From Firmicutes bacterium UBA3572 (lineage in GTDB: Bacteria > Bacillota > Desulfotomaculia > Desulfotomaculales > Desulforudaceae), in NCBI GenBank assembly GCA_002375985.1, contig DFNH01000026.1, forward strand, positions 1,343-51,037: a stretch of DNA of 49,695 bases. Direction: 5' to 3'. A program made the position numbers and the translations under genes. The notes beneath the pieces are model-generated. The model made no database searches, was not told the DNA's origin, and worked only from the letters and a program-made list of their open reading frames with translations. Positions 1 through 9,148 of this stretch are shown here, piece by piece (position 1 is the stretch's first letter; every line of letters begins with the position of its first letter).

Positions 1-144
1 CTGAGAACGGTCCTTGATTCCACGAGCCTGTTCCCGTTCCGCCTCCGCCCGGTTCCGGCCGATCACCTGGCCGCGGTCTCCGGGCAGCTCGAGGTACTGC
101 GGCACAGCCTGGATGACGAGCTAATCATACTGAAAGGCTGTTAG
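1..144 (+). CDS. C-terminal end of an unidentified protein (partial)
   Basis: Frame 1 is open from the window edge to a TAG at 142-144, giving 47 residues ending in ELIILKGC. The composition (alternating hydrophobic and charged residues, high-GC third positions) is protein-like, but no family motif is visible and the start is outside the window. It is one of the few plus-strand genes and converges on the FAD oxidoreductase gene. I do not recognise it, and it could be a chance open frame. Confidence 0.4.
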   Translation: MRTVLDSTSLFPFRLRPVPADHLAAVSGQLEVLRHSLDDELIILKGC

Positions 145-190
145 CGGCCGGCACACACAGCAAGTGGGGACGGTTCTTGCTTGCGCCAAC

Positions 191-207
191 AAAGCGCAGC
201 GCTTTTT
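191..207 (+). terminator. Short hairpin with T-run, possible terminator
   Basis: AAAGC and GCTTT pair around a 5-nt loop and are followed by TT. The site lies 47 nt after the stop of the plus-strand partial gene. Just upstream, AGCAAG (159-164) and CTTGCT (176-181) form another small hairpin around a GGGGACGG segment. The stems are short, so this is a weak call. Confidence 0.25.
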
Positions 208-238
208 AACCAACCTGCAGGTGGCCGCAAGCCAGTTC

Positions 239-2119
239 CTAGACAGATGCCTTTTTCCTGGTGTAAATTATAAAGTCTTTCAGCAACATATATGCCGCCC
301 CTCTGGTAACCAGCCCGCCATTGGCCTCGATTTTTTCCAACACCGCAGTATCAAAAAAGTTTTCATCCATTAGGTACTGGTAGGCCTGCGCTTTATTCAT
401 ATCCAAGCCCTGGTAACAGGTAAACATATAAGAAATATCCTCAATGGTCAGGGCGTTACCTTCCACATACAGCTTTGGCCTGGCCAAGTCTTCCGGCCCG
501 GCCAGCCTGGCCAACCATGATAATATGTTGATAAATCTTTCTTCAGATATTTCTTCATCCAGGTGATATTCGTTGGCATAACCCCCGGATACCAGGCCAT
601 ACCTGCGCACAAACTTCAGGCCTTCGTACGCCCAGTGCTCCATTTCCGGCGCTTTGTATGCAAAAGGCTCGATTTTCATCCCTTGCTCGTTCAGCCTTCT
701 CTGCAGTTCGGCAATTAGCTGCCGGTCGCGGCTCAGCTCCCGCAGGCTGACACCCGCCTCCAGGCTCAGGGCGGCCGCCGCCCCGGCCGCCTGGCCGGTG
801 GCCATGCCCACGGGAATTACCCGGGCGCTGCCGTGAGCCAGGGAGTCAAAGCTGGCCGAACGCCCCACCACCAGCAGGCCATCCACTTTCAAAGGCACTA
901 AGCAGCGGAAGGGAATGGCGTACTGTGCCGGATCCCCCACCACGGTTCCTTTAAAATGCTGGTCCACAGCCTGAATGTCAATGGGATACGAACCGTAAGC
1001 AATAGCGTCCGGGAAGTCCCGGTTCTCCAGCACGTCGTCCACCGTCAGCCGGTATTCCCCGTAAATGTGCCGGGATTCCCGCACGTACAGTTCCGGAGCC
1101 ACCGCGGCCAGTTGAACGCCTCCCATCCCGGGAATATTTTCCCGTATAAAATTCACAATGCGAGGCAGTTCCGCTTCGGCCAACCGCCTGGCTTCCGCCA
1201 GTTGCTGCTCATCCAGCGGGTTGACCCCGTAAACGTGCAGGGCATTGACCAGTACCGTGCCATCCCTCTGCCGGCCGATATTCAACCCCCGCACGCCCAC
1301 GCGTTCATCAGCAGGCTGGTAGCCAGCCATTATGTCCCCAAATCCCCAGGCGCTGACACTGTTGATCCCGGCATGGGCGCCGCAGACCCGGTCGGAAGCC
1401 AGGCTGAGCCCCATCCGGTACCAGTCCCAATGGGAAATCCCTTTAAGCTGAAAGACCAGGGTAACGGCCACATACCTGTCTTTATAGCCCATATCTTCCA
1501 TGGCCACACTGTACGGCACGCCGGCCGCCGCCGCAATATCCGCATCTTGAGTAGCATCTATCACTACCGGCGCAGTAAATTCCCGCCCAGTACCGTCCTT
1601 ACCTGTCACTTTAATCCCTTTCATCAAAATAACTTCCCCGGCGCCTTCTTCCACCAGCGGTTCAATCCGCTGCGCGTTTAACAATACACTGATGTTGGGC
1701 TCGTTTTCCACCATCTGGTTGAAAACATTTAATGCCGTGCCCACGTCAAAGGAATCTCCTTCCACCTGTTCGAAAAACTCTAAAAATATACCTTTGTTTA
1801 ATATCTCGCCGCCGGGGTCGTAATTCATGTCAATAGTGTTCAACCAGCCCAAGGTCATCAGCCCGCCCAACACCGGGCGGGTATCCACCAGCAGCGTGTT
1901 CAGCCCGTTTCTGGCCCCGGAAACCGCCGCCGCAATACCCTCGGGGTCGCTGCCCACCACAATCAAATCGTAAGTCGACGCCCGGACAGAAGGCTCGTCC
2001 GGCGGCTTTATCACCGCCAACTCGGGCTCCGGCCCGCCGGTGAAATAATCCAGACCAAACCCCACTAGTATGCTAATAATAACGGACAGTAAAAAATATT
2101 TTCTCATTAGTGAACGCAT
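239..2119 (-). CDS. FAD-dependent oxidoreductase, membrane-anchored or secreted, with SLH-like tail
   Basis: The 626-residue protein starts at ATG 2119, with GGTGGAG 7 nt upstream. Residues 5-27 form a hydrophobic signal or anchor segment after MRSLMRK, so the enzyme is probably outside or on the membrane. From about residue 50, YDLIVVGSDPEG and LLVDTRPVLGG match the FAD-binding beta-alpha-beta start of the FAD_oxidored family, with an Asp-Pro-Glu variant of the usual glycine-rich loop. The middle part (DATQDADIAAAAGVPY, then GLLVVGRSASFDSLAHGSAR and GMATGQAAGAAAALS) is also typical of that family. The last 130 residues (HWAYEGLKFVRRYGLVSGGY and following) resemble S-layer-homology repeats. 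The substrate is unknown. It stands alone, about 70 nt after the glycosidase gene. Confidence 0.8.
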   Translation of the reverse strand: MRSLMRKYFLLSVIISILVGFGLDYFTGGPEPELAVIKPPDEPSVRASTYDLIVVGSDPEGIAAAVSGARNGLNTLLVDTRPVLGGLMTLGWLNTIDMNYDPGGEILNKGIFLEFFEQVEGDSFDVGTALNVFNQMVENEPNISVLLNAQRIEPLVEEGAGEVILMKGIKVTGKDGTGREFTAPVVIDATQDADIAAAAGVPYSVAMEDMGYKDRYVAVTLVFQLKGISHWDWYRMGLSLASDRVCGAHAGINSVSAWGFGDIMAGYQPADERVGVRGLNIGRQRDGTVLVNALHVYGVNPLDEQQLAEARRLAEAELPRIVNFIRENIPGMGGVQLAAVAPELYVRESRHIYGEYRLTVDDVLENRDFPDAIAYGSYPIDIQAVDQHFKGTVVGDPAQYAIPFRCLVPLKVDGLLVVGRSASFDSLAHGSARVIPVGMATGQAAGAAAALSLEAGVSLRELSRDRQLIAELQRRLNEQGMKIEPFAYKAPEMEHWAYEGLKFVRRYGLVSGGYANEYHLDEEISEERFINILSWLARLAGPEDLARPKLYVEGNALTIEDISYMFTCYQGLDMNKAQAYQYLMDENFFDTAVLEKIEANGGLVTRGAAYMLLKDFIIYTRKKASV

Positions 2120-2190
2120 AAAAACGCTCCACCAAATGTTTTCTAGTATCTGGTATTAACACCCAGGATACCGTTGAAAGTAGAATCAAT

Positions 2191-3598
2191 TCAGTAAAAC
2201 ACCAAGATATTGCTCAACTTTCGCCCCGGTTTGGTTATATATTTTCCGTTAAGCCACAGACCAGAAGATGCCCCGCCGTCCAAGTTCATAGCATTGTAAG
2301 CTCCGGCTTCTTGCATTAACCTGGCTAATTGATGAATAGTTGCACGGGGTACGGTCACCAGCATAACCGTGCCGTCCCGTTTAACACCAATAGCACTCCT
2401 GGCAGTGGCCAGTTCCAGGATTTTGGGTTCGGTGAAGCCTTCTTCCACCGGAGATACGGTAACCTGACCATCAGTTACAAGCCGCGGCCCCGCCCCAACG
2501 GCTGTAACCACATCATGCCAGCTTTCTTGACCGGTATTTTCAAATATAACCCGGTAATCCACTGTTTCGCCAACATCAAACCGCTCCGCCAAATACTTTT
2601 CGCTGCCGGTAAAGTTTATTACAAACCCGTTACTGGGAATAGACACGTCCTGACCATGCACTTTATCCACCACCCGGCCATTGTTAACCACAACAGATAT
2701 GCCAGCATTAAAACCAAGACTGCTGCCCCGCTCCCGGGTGTAAATATACACACCGTTTTCTGACGGAGTGCGGTTAAAACCATAAGCATACCAGTTATCA
2801 GGCCAGCTGTAAGAGCCGTTGGTCGCACCTTCTATTCTAATTCTGAGCGGGGCCATTTTTACCTGGCCGGTTGCAGTTATCCCTACCGTGGTGCCCGTGT
2901 TGCCCACATGTATTACCCGTCCGTCCTTGATCAAAGTATTCCATGGCTCCGGTCTCCCGCCATAAGCTTCAAAAAACGTGCCGTTAATGGCTGCTACCGC
3001 ACCAGAACGGGCAGCCATAGAGCCCAGTTCCTCAACCCCTCCGATGTGGTTTTGTCCCAGTACTATACCGGCCCGGACCCTTCCCGGCGGTATTTCCACT
3101 ATGTTGGCGGTGATGTTACCGAGCTTTTTGGTGTAGTGTTTTATACCACTACTTACATTACCGCTTCTGTCCACACCGACCACATTTCTACCGGCAGGAC
3201 GCACTACAACAGTCTTGCCGTCTTTAACATATAGTTGCTTTCCTTTCTGTGTTGTCCCAGTCTACTCTTGCTCCCAACCTCTCGCTGACAAAACGCAGCG
3301 GGATATAAGTACGACCGTCTTTTATCCACGGCGGGTCGTCCAGCTTCACCGGTGAGCCGGAAACCAGTGCCTCTGTACTATCTATTGTGAGAATAATTTT
3401 TAGTTCACCACTTTGAATAGTGATTCTTCTGTTATCACCATCCCAGTCAACATTACCGCCCAGTTCTTCCACCACACCCCGCAGCGGCACAAACAGGCGG
3501 TCATTATGCATAATCCCCACGTGATAAGGATAAGCAAACGCTGCCCCGCCAAAAACAAAGACAAATACCATAGTTAGAAATACCCGCAAAAACGTCAC
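2191..3598 (-). pseudogene. Frameshifted copper-amine-oxidase-domain / phosphodiester glycosidase (NAGPA) protein
   Basis: Two frames make one protein. The first (GTG 3598 to a TAA near 3224, GGGGGAG 6 nt upstream of the GTG) has a signal peptide ending AFA and a copper amine oxidase N-terminal-like domain (LFVPLRGVVEELGG, YIPLRFVSERLGARVDW). The second (about 3230 to 2191) continues with KQLYVKDGKT and a NAGPA phosphodiester glycosidase domain (GAVAAINGTFF near its start, AMNLDGGASSGLWLNG near its end). The GTG at 3204 that would open the second part has no ribosome binding site. Removing one A from the AAA at the junction (AGGAAAGCAAC on the coding strand) restores ERKQLYVKDGK and a single protein of about 465 residues, a domain order common in Clostridia. 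It is either a real frameshift or a homopolymer sequencing error. Confidence 0.75.
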
Positions 3599-3632
3599 TT
3601 GCAACTCCCCCTTGTCCGTTACCACCGGATTG

Positions 3633-4949
3633 TTACGCTATTCTGCTGCCGAAAGCCAAGTAACGGGCGTATTCGCGCCGCCTCTTCGCCGCAGTTCCCC
3701 AATCAGGGGAAGACACTATTTCGGCCAACTGGCCCATAACAACGGGGCGAAGGATTACCCGCGCCCGGCCGGCACCGTAAACCGGCTCCCGAACCTCAAC
3801 CGCTTCCTCGCACGCCCGGGAATCAAGGGTCGGATAAAGAACAACACTCCGCATACCCCCACCCTGGCTCAAAGCATACAGCGCCAATTGGTAGAGCATA
3901 TTCGGAGGCAATCCTTTTTCCCATAGATCCCGGTACTTAGCGTCCAGAATCGCCGCCACCTTGCCGTCACGGAAAACCACGAAGTCGGGACGCGGAGCCG
4001 GTGCCTGCCTGTGCCGCGGGTTAAAACCGCGGACATAGGCGAACATGCCTTGCAAACGGTACTCATCCCGCACCTGGAAACCATCCAGATTCTCGTGCAG
4101 GAAGCGAGACAGGACAGCCTGGAAAAACCGGTTCATATCAAATAAGAATCCCGGAACCGGAAGCTCTCCCGCCTCCCGGCTCAACCCCGCACCGGCGCCC
4201 CGGTACAGAATCTCAATCAACCGAAACGCCGGTTCATAGGTGCGGGTCAGCCGACTGGTCTCCCGCTCCAGCCGGGTAAAGACGTGGCGATCCAGGCGGA
4301 TCGGGGTAACGCACTCACCGCACAGCGCCGCCAGCCAGCGAAGACGCGCCTGTAGTTCCAGGTTGCCCGTCAACCCGGCACCGAAGCGCAGACCGGCTGC
4401 GAGCACCTGATTGGGCAGACAATCCGCCAGCCGGGGGTGATGGTGACAGGGCAGTGCCGGCTGCCAGCCACCACCCGTGTGCGCCAGCCGCTGAAAATCC
4501 ACCCGGCCACGCGGACTGGCCAGCAGTTCGCGTCGGGGCTGGTAGGCGCGGTGTAAACCCCTCGACAGTAATTCGGTCGCTTCAGCGGCCAGTTGGAACA
4601 AGACTAAATCCTGAAAAGACTGACCCGTTATCTCCAGTTCAGCCTGCTCATAAAGGGAGAGATTACGCAATTCATATGCGTAACGTAGTAAGACGGCCAG
4701 CGGAAAGCCGGTTATCTTTGGCCGGACGGTCACTTGCAACGGGCCGAGACGGACAGTGCCTACAAAGGACCTGGACCGGACGCTCAGGCCATCCAGAAGC
4801 TCCTGGACTTCCAGCTTTCCAGACTTGGCCAGGCGGGCCGCCAACGCCCGGGCGGCCGGTGCGCGCCGAAAAGACAGGCCCCGCGTCGGGCTGTCCCCGC
4901 AGGGTAACAACTCGTCCCATTCCCCGATCGTCACCGGTACAACCGTCAT
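3633..4949 (-). CDS. mcrC: McrC-family nuclease subunit of a type IV (5-methylcytosine) restriction system
   Basis: This 438-residue protein carries the PD-(D/E)XK nuclease pattern of McrC near residues 335-360: RPDFVVF, then AAILDAKYRDLWEK. The N-terminal region (LEVQELLDGLSVRSRSFVGTVRLG, VRPKI) and the middle (LASPRGRVDF, CHHHPRLADCLPNQVL) also match McrC/5-methylcytosine restriction subunit proteins. McrC is the nuclease that McrB recruits to cut modified foreign DNA. Its ATG overlaps the mcrB stop codon by 4 nt (ATGA at 4949-4946), so the two are translationally coupled. Length is a little above that of E. coli McrC and usual for this family. No broken motif is visible, so the nuclease is probably active. 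Confidence 0.9.
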   Translation of the reverse strand: MTVVPVTIGEWDELLPCGDSPTRGLSFRRAPAARALAARLAKSGKLEVQELLDGLSVRSRSFVGTVRLGPLQVTVRPKITGFPLAVLLRYAYELRNLSLYEQAELEITGQSFQDLVLFQLAAEATELLSRGLHRAYQPRRELLASPRGRVDFQRLAHTGGGWQPALPCHHHPRLADCLPNQVLAAGLRFGAGLTGNLELQARLRWLAALCGECVTPIRLDRHVFTRLERETSRLTRTYEPAFRLIEILYRGAGAGLSREAGELPVPGFLFDMNRFFQAVLSRFLHENLDGFQVRDEYRLQGMFAYVRGFNPRHRQAPAPRPDFVVFRDGKVAAILDAKYRDLWEKGLPPNMLYQLALYALSQGGGMRSVVLYPTLDSRACEEAVEVREPVYGAGRARVILRPVVMGQLAEIVSSPDWGTAAKRRREYARYLAFGSRIA

Positions 4950-7261
4950 TGTCCACCCCCGGCTTCCAAGCCGCCATCATCCCCGGTTTCCGGAAGCTCG
5001 TCCGCCGCTGTTTGCTCCTGTTCCGCCTGCACGGCCAGAGAAGAGGCGGCCACCTCCGGGCACGGTGCCAGCAGAGCCTGCACTAGCTTATCCTTCTGAT
5101 CCGCCTCGAAAAGTTCATCCCGGATGCGCTGGTTGACAACATCCACCAGCGCCCGGCCCATAATGCGTTCCAGGGTTGCAAAGTCTTCGTAACAGTATTC
5201 CTCCAGAAGTGGCAGCAGGTCTTCCCGCAGGGCGCGGGATAATTTCTCAAACTCGGTGATCGGGTGAGCACCGTCCATCAAATACGCATGGCCGACCTGC
5301 AGGTTACGCGCATCCCGGCCGACGTACCGGCGGATGCGCTGGTTCAGAGCTTCCAACCACGGACCCAGGGGTATGCCATCCACCACCACGTCACCCAACA
5401 CCGCCGGATCGGGCATCAGTTCGACGAAACCGAAACGCCGCCGCAGGGCCGCATCCATCAGAGCAATCGAGCGGTCCGCCGTGTTCATCGTCCCGATGAT
5501 GAAAACATTTTCCGGAACCCGCAGCAACTCACCGCTCAAGGGCAGAACAATATACTTGTTTCTCCTGGACTTCTCCAGGACAGTCAGCAACTCGCCGAAA
5601 ATCCGGGGGATATCCCCCCGGTTGATCTCGTCAATGATTAAATAATAACGGTAGCCAGGGTTGTTTCCGGCTTCCGCACAAAGCGTCTTAAAAACGCCCG
5701 GTCGTAGGACAAAATGCATCTGTCCCCTGCTGGTTTCCGGCCGGTAGCCCTCCAGAAAGTCCTCGTACCCGTAAGCCGGGTGGAAGCAGCACATGCGCAC
5801 GAGTCCCGGCTGTTCAGCGCTGCCGACAACCCGCAGTTTTTCATCTGCAGTCAAGTGATCGAAATCACGGCCGAAAGCATGGTACGCCGCCAGTTGACGG
5901 GCGGTGATTTCCGCCCAGTAAGTCTTACCGGTCCCGGGCGGCCCGTACAACACCACCTGCCCCTTTCTTTCCAGCACTTTCTGGATGCGGCCGGGAATGC
6001 CGTCCAGCACGGGCACGGCGGACACTTTCCCTGCAGCAGGCACTCTCTCTCCGTGCTCGCGCTTACGGTATTTTGTCTCCAGAATGCGCCTCTCCGCCTC
6101 CACCCGGTTGACCGCGTGCCTGCGAAGTTCGCGGACGGCACTCAATAACCCCTCAGGCTCCGGCATCTTCCACTCATCCAGGCCGAGCCACTTCACCCGC
6201 CGGCGATGCGGAAAGTCTGAATCGGGATTGTAAAAATAGCTGCTCGTCACCTTCCCGATTCCCAACACCGTAGCACCGTCGCAGGCCAGCACCAGGTCCC
6301 CTTCCGCCATACCAAACACAAAATTCCAGAGTTGGGCGGCCTGGTTGCCCGCCGCCTGCGGCGCAGCGGGGTATTTCTCCGCCATCAGGGCACGCAACTT
6401 CTCCCGCTGCTCCCAGCTTTTCCAGAACCCAGACAGATCCCCAACCTCGGGCCACCCGACAGCCACGAAGCCGCCGTCTCGCATCAGGGCCCAACGGTTC
6501 CGGGGTCCGGTTCCACCGCTGGTGTCCACTCGCCAGTAACGGTACGGGCGGCCATTACGCTCGGAAAGCAGCCGGCACAAGTGGTTTAAATGCATCCCCA
6601 GTTCCGCGGCCAAGCGCACAAACCTGCCGGCCGCCAGGTACCGGCCTTCACCTTCCGGCGGCACCTGCAGGAGCTTGATCAGGTGGAACCGTTGATAATC
6701 GGTAACGTGGAAGAAATCCAACTTGTCCGGGTACAGCAGGCTGAAATACTTATGCCCCCAAGCCGTGTTTCCGACATCGGGACACTGCACGTCCATCTCC
6801 TCTTGCAGCCGCAGGTACTCCTCATCCGAAGCGTTGCGGGGCAAACCTTCCAGCAGCGCGGCGCCGGCCACGAGTTGGTCCCGGTGCTTCCGGGCAACGG
6901 ACACCGCTTCTTCCAAAGAAAGCTCACGAGTCTCAACGGGGCTGCCCGTCACCCACGCCCCGGTCTCTTTCCGGCGGTAAATACCAAACTTCAAGGCACT
7001 ACCGCCGGCGATACTCCCGAAATGATTCGGAAACTCCTCATCATCCTTGAACTCCAGCCAGTAAACCAGGCTGTCCGGATTGCTGTGGTTGTGCATGGTC
7101 TCCAGTAGCGCTTCCCCGTCCAGACGCCCCAGTTGTTCCGGCCCGAACCGCTGCCGGAAAGTGTCGTAATACGCGGCTAACTGCGCCCGTGAAACCAATT
7201 TCCCTTCGGCATCCATTTTCCGATACAGTTTGAGGATATCTTCTTGCACCGCTTGCATCAT
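4946..7261 (-). CDS. mcrB: McrB-family AAA+ GTPase of a type IV restriction system, with EVE/PUA-like N-terminal domain
   Basis: The 771-residue protein has a C-terminal AAA+ motor: Walker A GPPGTGKTYWAE (about residue 440), Walker B LIIDEINRGDIPRIFGE, and the McrB signature GTMNTADRSIALMDAALRRRF, which marks GTP-using McrB motors. The segment from about residue 240 (YWRVDTSGG, then GFVAVGWPEVGDLS, AEGDLVLACDGATVLGIGKV) looks like an EVE/PUA-like modified-base reader, replacing the short N-terminal DNA-binding domain of E. coli McrB. The first 230 residues are a separate domain that I do not recognise. The ATG at 7261 is the first possible start, because an in-frame TGA lies three codons upstream. 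The SD is weak (GCTGG). It lies 6 nt after a truncated ATPase gene and forms an operon with mcrC. Confidence 0.88.
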   Translation of the reverse strand: MMQAVQEDILKLYRKMDAEGKLVSRAQLAAYYDTFRQRFGPEQLGRLDGEALLETMHNHSNPDSLVYWLEFKDDEEFPNHFGSIAGGSALKFGIYRRKETGAWVTGSPVETRELSLEEAVSVARKHRDQLVAGAALLEGLPRNASDEEYLRLQEEMDVQCPDVGNTAWGHKYFSLLYPDKLDFFHVTDYQRFHLIKLLQVPPEGEGRYLAAGRFVRLAAELGMHLNHLCRLLSERNGRPYRYWRVDTSGGTGPRNRWALMRDGGFVAVGWPEVGDLSGFWKSWEQREKLRALMAEKYPAAPQAAGNQAAQLWNFVFGMAEGDLVLACDGATVLGIGKVTSSYFYNPDSDFPHRRRVKWLGLDEWKMPEPEGLLSAVRELRRHAVNRVEAERRILETKYRKREHGERVPAAGKVSAVPVLDGIPGRIQKVLERKGQVVLYGPPGTGKTYWAEITARQLAAYHAFGRDFDHLTADEKLRVVGSAEQPGLVRMCCFHPAYGYEDFLEGYRPETSRGQMHFVLRPGVFKTLCAEAGNNPGYRYYLIIDEINRGDIPRIFGELLTVLEKSRRNKYIVLPLSGELLRVPENVFIIGTMNTADRSIALMDAALRRRFGFVELMPDPAVLGDVVVDGIPLGPWLEALNQRIRRYVGRDARNLQVGHAYLMDGAHPITEFEKLSRALREDLLPLLEEYCYEDFATLERIMGRALVDVVNQRIRDELFEADQKDKLVQALLAPCPEVAASSLAVQAEQEQTAADELPETGDDGGLEAGGGQ

Positions 7262-7267
7262 CCAGCA

Positions 7268-7483
7268 TCATCTCGCCTTAGGGCCAGACCCAAGCCGGTT
7301 CATTACAGATCCCATAATTGCAACTCTTCCAATCTCGGTAGGGCTATCCGAAACAAACCTGAGCACGTCCACAAGATTACTCTTGCCAAACCCGTTGGGT
7401 CCCACCAGCACGCTCAGTCTTCCCAGCTTGAGGTCCACTTCACCCAGACTCCGATAGTTCTTAACAGCAATCCTTGTAATCAA
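7268..7483 (-). pseudogene. Truncated AAA (AAA_15/AAA_21, OLD/RecF-like) ATPase, N-terminal fragment
   Basis: The fragment starts at a TTG with GGCAGGG upstream and begins like many predicted AAA ATPases (ITRIAVKNYRSLGEVDLKLG), followed by a Walker A loop LVGPNGFGKSNLVDVLRF. It stops after only 71 residues, whereas the family runs to about 400. No Walker B or later motif follows, and the sequence passes directly into mcrB. This looks like the leftover 5' end of a gene removed when mcrBC arrived or when the locus decayed. ATPases of this kind are frequent in defence islands. Confidence 0.65.
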
Positions 7484-7626
7484 GCAAATCACCCTGCCTT
7501 CGTCAAGCATAGCCAACAAGTATGCGTAGGGATCCTTTTCCGGTATCACAAGCTGCCATCGGAAAGCACTATTTTTAAATTTAAATCGATTTCGCGGCAA
7601 CTTCCTTTAGCGCGGGATACAGAGAA

Positions 7627-8222
7627 GTGGCATACCGCCGCGAAAAGTGCGTTTACTGGACACCGGAAACCGCCAAGAAAACGTCCGGTCTAAACGCCGA
7701 GGTGGAGTTTCTGTGCGACATCGGCGCCTCGGAGCTGCTGATGCCGCGGGCGGAGTTTGCAGCCCAGATGGCCGAAAGACCATTTTGTCTGACCACCATC
7801 CTGGGACTGGCCGAGCTTTTCGGCGCCTCCATCGAGGCGGCCACCATTCGGGTAATGGAGCAAACCACCGTGCCCGCGGCGGTCGTGTTCTGCCACCTCG
7901 CCCTAAAACCATCAGAACAGAAGAAAACTACGCCACGGGGAAAGCCCTCCCCCAAGCTGCGAGTGCGCCGCGCGTATTGTTCTCCGGCTTTCCAGGGGTT
8001 CATTCCCTCGCACTGCTCGGTTCCCCGGAGGACAGCCCGTTTCAGGAAGCGCTCGGCCGCGATGATGTCGTCCATGGTAACGGGGTGGTCCGCTTCGGCA
8101 GCGGCGACTACTTTGCCCGGACTCTGAAATACGAAACACTGGCGCTCGCCCCCCTGGAAGAAGGCACGGAAGAGCGGACGGTGATGGGGTTGTTGTATTT
8201 GGCACAGTACTGGAACACAATG
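7627..8222 (+). pseudogene. Decayed ImmA/IrrE-type zinc protease
   Basis: The first frame (to about 8030) contains EVEFLCDIGASELLMPRAEF, then AELFGASIEAATIRVMEQT, and PKLRVRRAYCSPAFQGFIP. These are the middle and C-terminal signatures of ImmA/IrrE (DUF955) metallopeptidases. Near 8030 the similarity passes to another frame (SPEDSPFQEALGRDDVVHG, then RFGSGDYFARTLKYETLALA). The HExxH zinc site expected upstream of the LLMP motif is absent, and the upstream DNA belongs to the opposing ATPase remnant. The gene is therefore both 5'-truncated and frameshifted, and should be non-functional. Confidence 0.6.
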
Positions 8223-8583
8223 GAGGTTGAAGTCCGCTCACCCGGACAGGCGCCGAAAACATCCGACGTTAGCAGGTCTCTCTCGCTAATCTCCACCAGC
8301 CCTTTTCAACACTCCTGTAACCGTCAGCTGGCCCAATTCAATCTCCCGAACGCACTGTCAATGGCCATTGACAACCTCTTGGGTGGAGATTTCGCCTTTT
8401 TCCAGGGCCGCGAATATTTCCTGTTTCCGGTTCTTACCTTCCCCATCATCCCACGTCCTTAAGTTGCCGCGGCATTTGACAAAGACTTCTATTGCTCAAG
8501 CGGCAGTTTGCAGAACTTGCAGAAAGTGAAGCTGCCTTTGAGCCGCGTTTGGCTGTGGTTGCAAGTTGACATTTTTCCAACAC
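8223..8583. other. Gene-poor stretch, no clear gene
   Basis: Reading frames on both strands are broken. On the minus strand a short stretch near 8340-8430 reads like a helical protein (KQEIFAALEKGEISTQEVV) but meets an in-frame TGA, so it may be another remnant. Nothing else is recognisable. Confidence 0.4.
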
Positions 8584-8609
8584 AAAAACCCCACAGTACT
8601 GTGGGGTTT
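8584..8609. terminator. Bidirectional Rho-independent terminator
   Basis: A perfect inverted repeat, CCCCACAG/CTGTGGGG with a two-base centre (8589-8606), is flanked by AAAAA on the left and TTT on the right, so it can terminate transcription in either direction. It lies about 30 nt beyond the stop of the small minus-strand membrane gene. Confidence 0.8.
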
Positions 8610-8640
8610 CTTTGGCCTCGCCCGGATAGACTTTCCTCTC

Positions 8641-8811
8641 TTATGCTTCCTGCTCTTCTCCTAGGGCATTGGCCAGCCAGACGGCAAAACCACCGAAACC
8701 GATCAAAAATACAAAAATACCAATGAGACCAAGGGCACTGTATGCATCTCGCCCTGAGAGTAAGAATAAAGCCGCGATCATTATAACTATGCTGACCACC
8801 AGGGAAGCCAC
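8641..8811 (-). CDS. Small two-helix membrane protein, function unknown
   Basis: The 56-residue protein starts at GTG 8811 with GGAGG 9 nt upstream. It has two hydrophobic helices, about residues 2-18 (ASLVVSIVIMIAALFLL) and 25-45 (LGLIGIFVFLIGFGGFAVWL), and a short acidic tail (GEEQEA). A longer frame extends upstream, but the GTG has the better ribosome binding site and the extension lacks protein-like composition. A strong terminator follows, and no neighbour suggests a function. I do not recognise the family. Confidence 0.6.
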   Translation of the reverse strand: MASLVVSIVIMIAALFLLSGRDAYSALGLIGIFVFLIGFGGFAVWLANALGEEQEA

Positions 8812-9148
8812 ACCAGAACACCTCCGGGAGCCGAACCGCAAACTCGGGCAACGCCAGGGAGCGGCGGCTTTTTGGTCAATATAACCCATCTTATGCACAA
8901 CTGTCAATACTCATGGCCGCCCGCCAAGACCAAGTGGGAAAAACCCTATAAGTGAAGCACTCCAGTAAAGTGTTGACCGTTTGCTGCTCGCAACGCAAAG
9001 CTTTTTCAGCATCATTTCTAATTGGCCGGAATAATGGGCTTGGTAATTCAGGCCATAGCCCCTGCTTTGCGGGCTTGCCCCCGCTTGATCCATTACGAAC
9101 GCGGTAGTACATTTACTTACAGAAGGTCGGGGATGTAAGAGGTTCAGA
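8812..9148. other. Intergenic region, no feature recognised
   Basis: About 340 nt lie between the divergent small membrane gene and the HDAC-family gene. Both strands hold only short open frames without motifs or ribosome binding sites, and no clear promoter or RNA structure was found. The stretch may contain degraded coding sequence. Confidence 0.4.

Noticed and set aside
8911..9112. Small minus-strand frames that look vaguely like a recombinase fragment
   Set aside because: No conserved motif or ribosome binding site.
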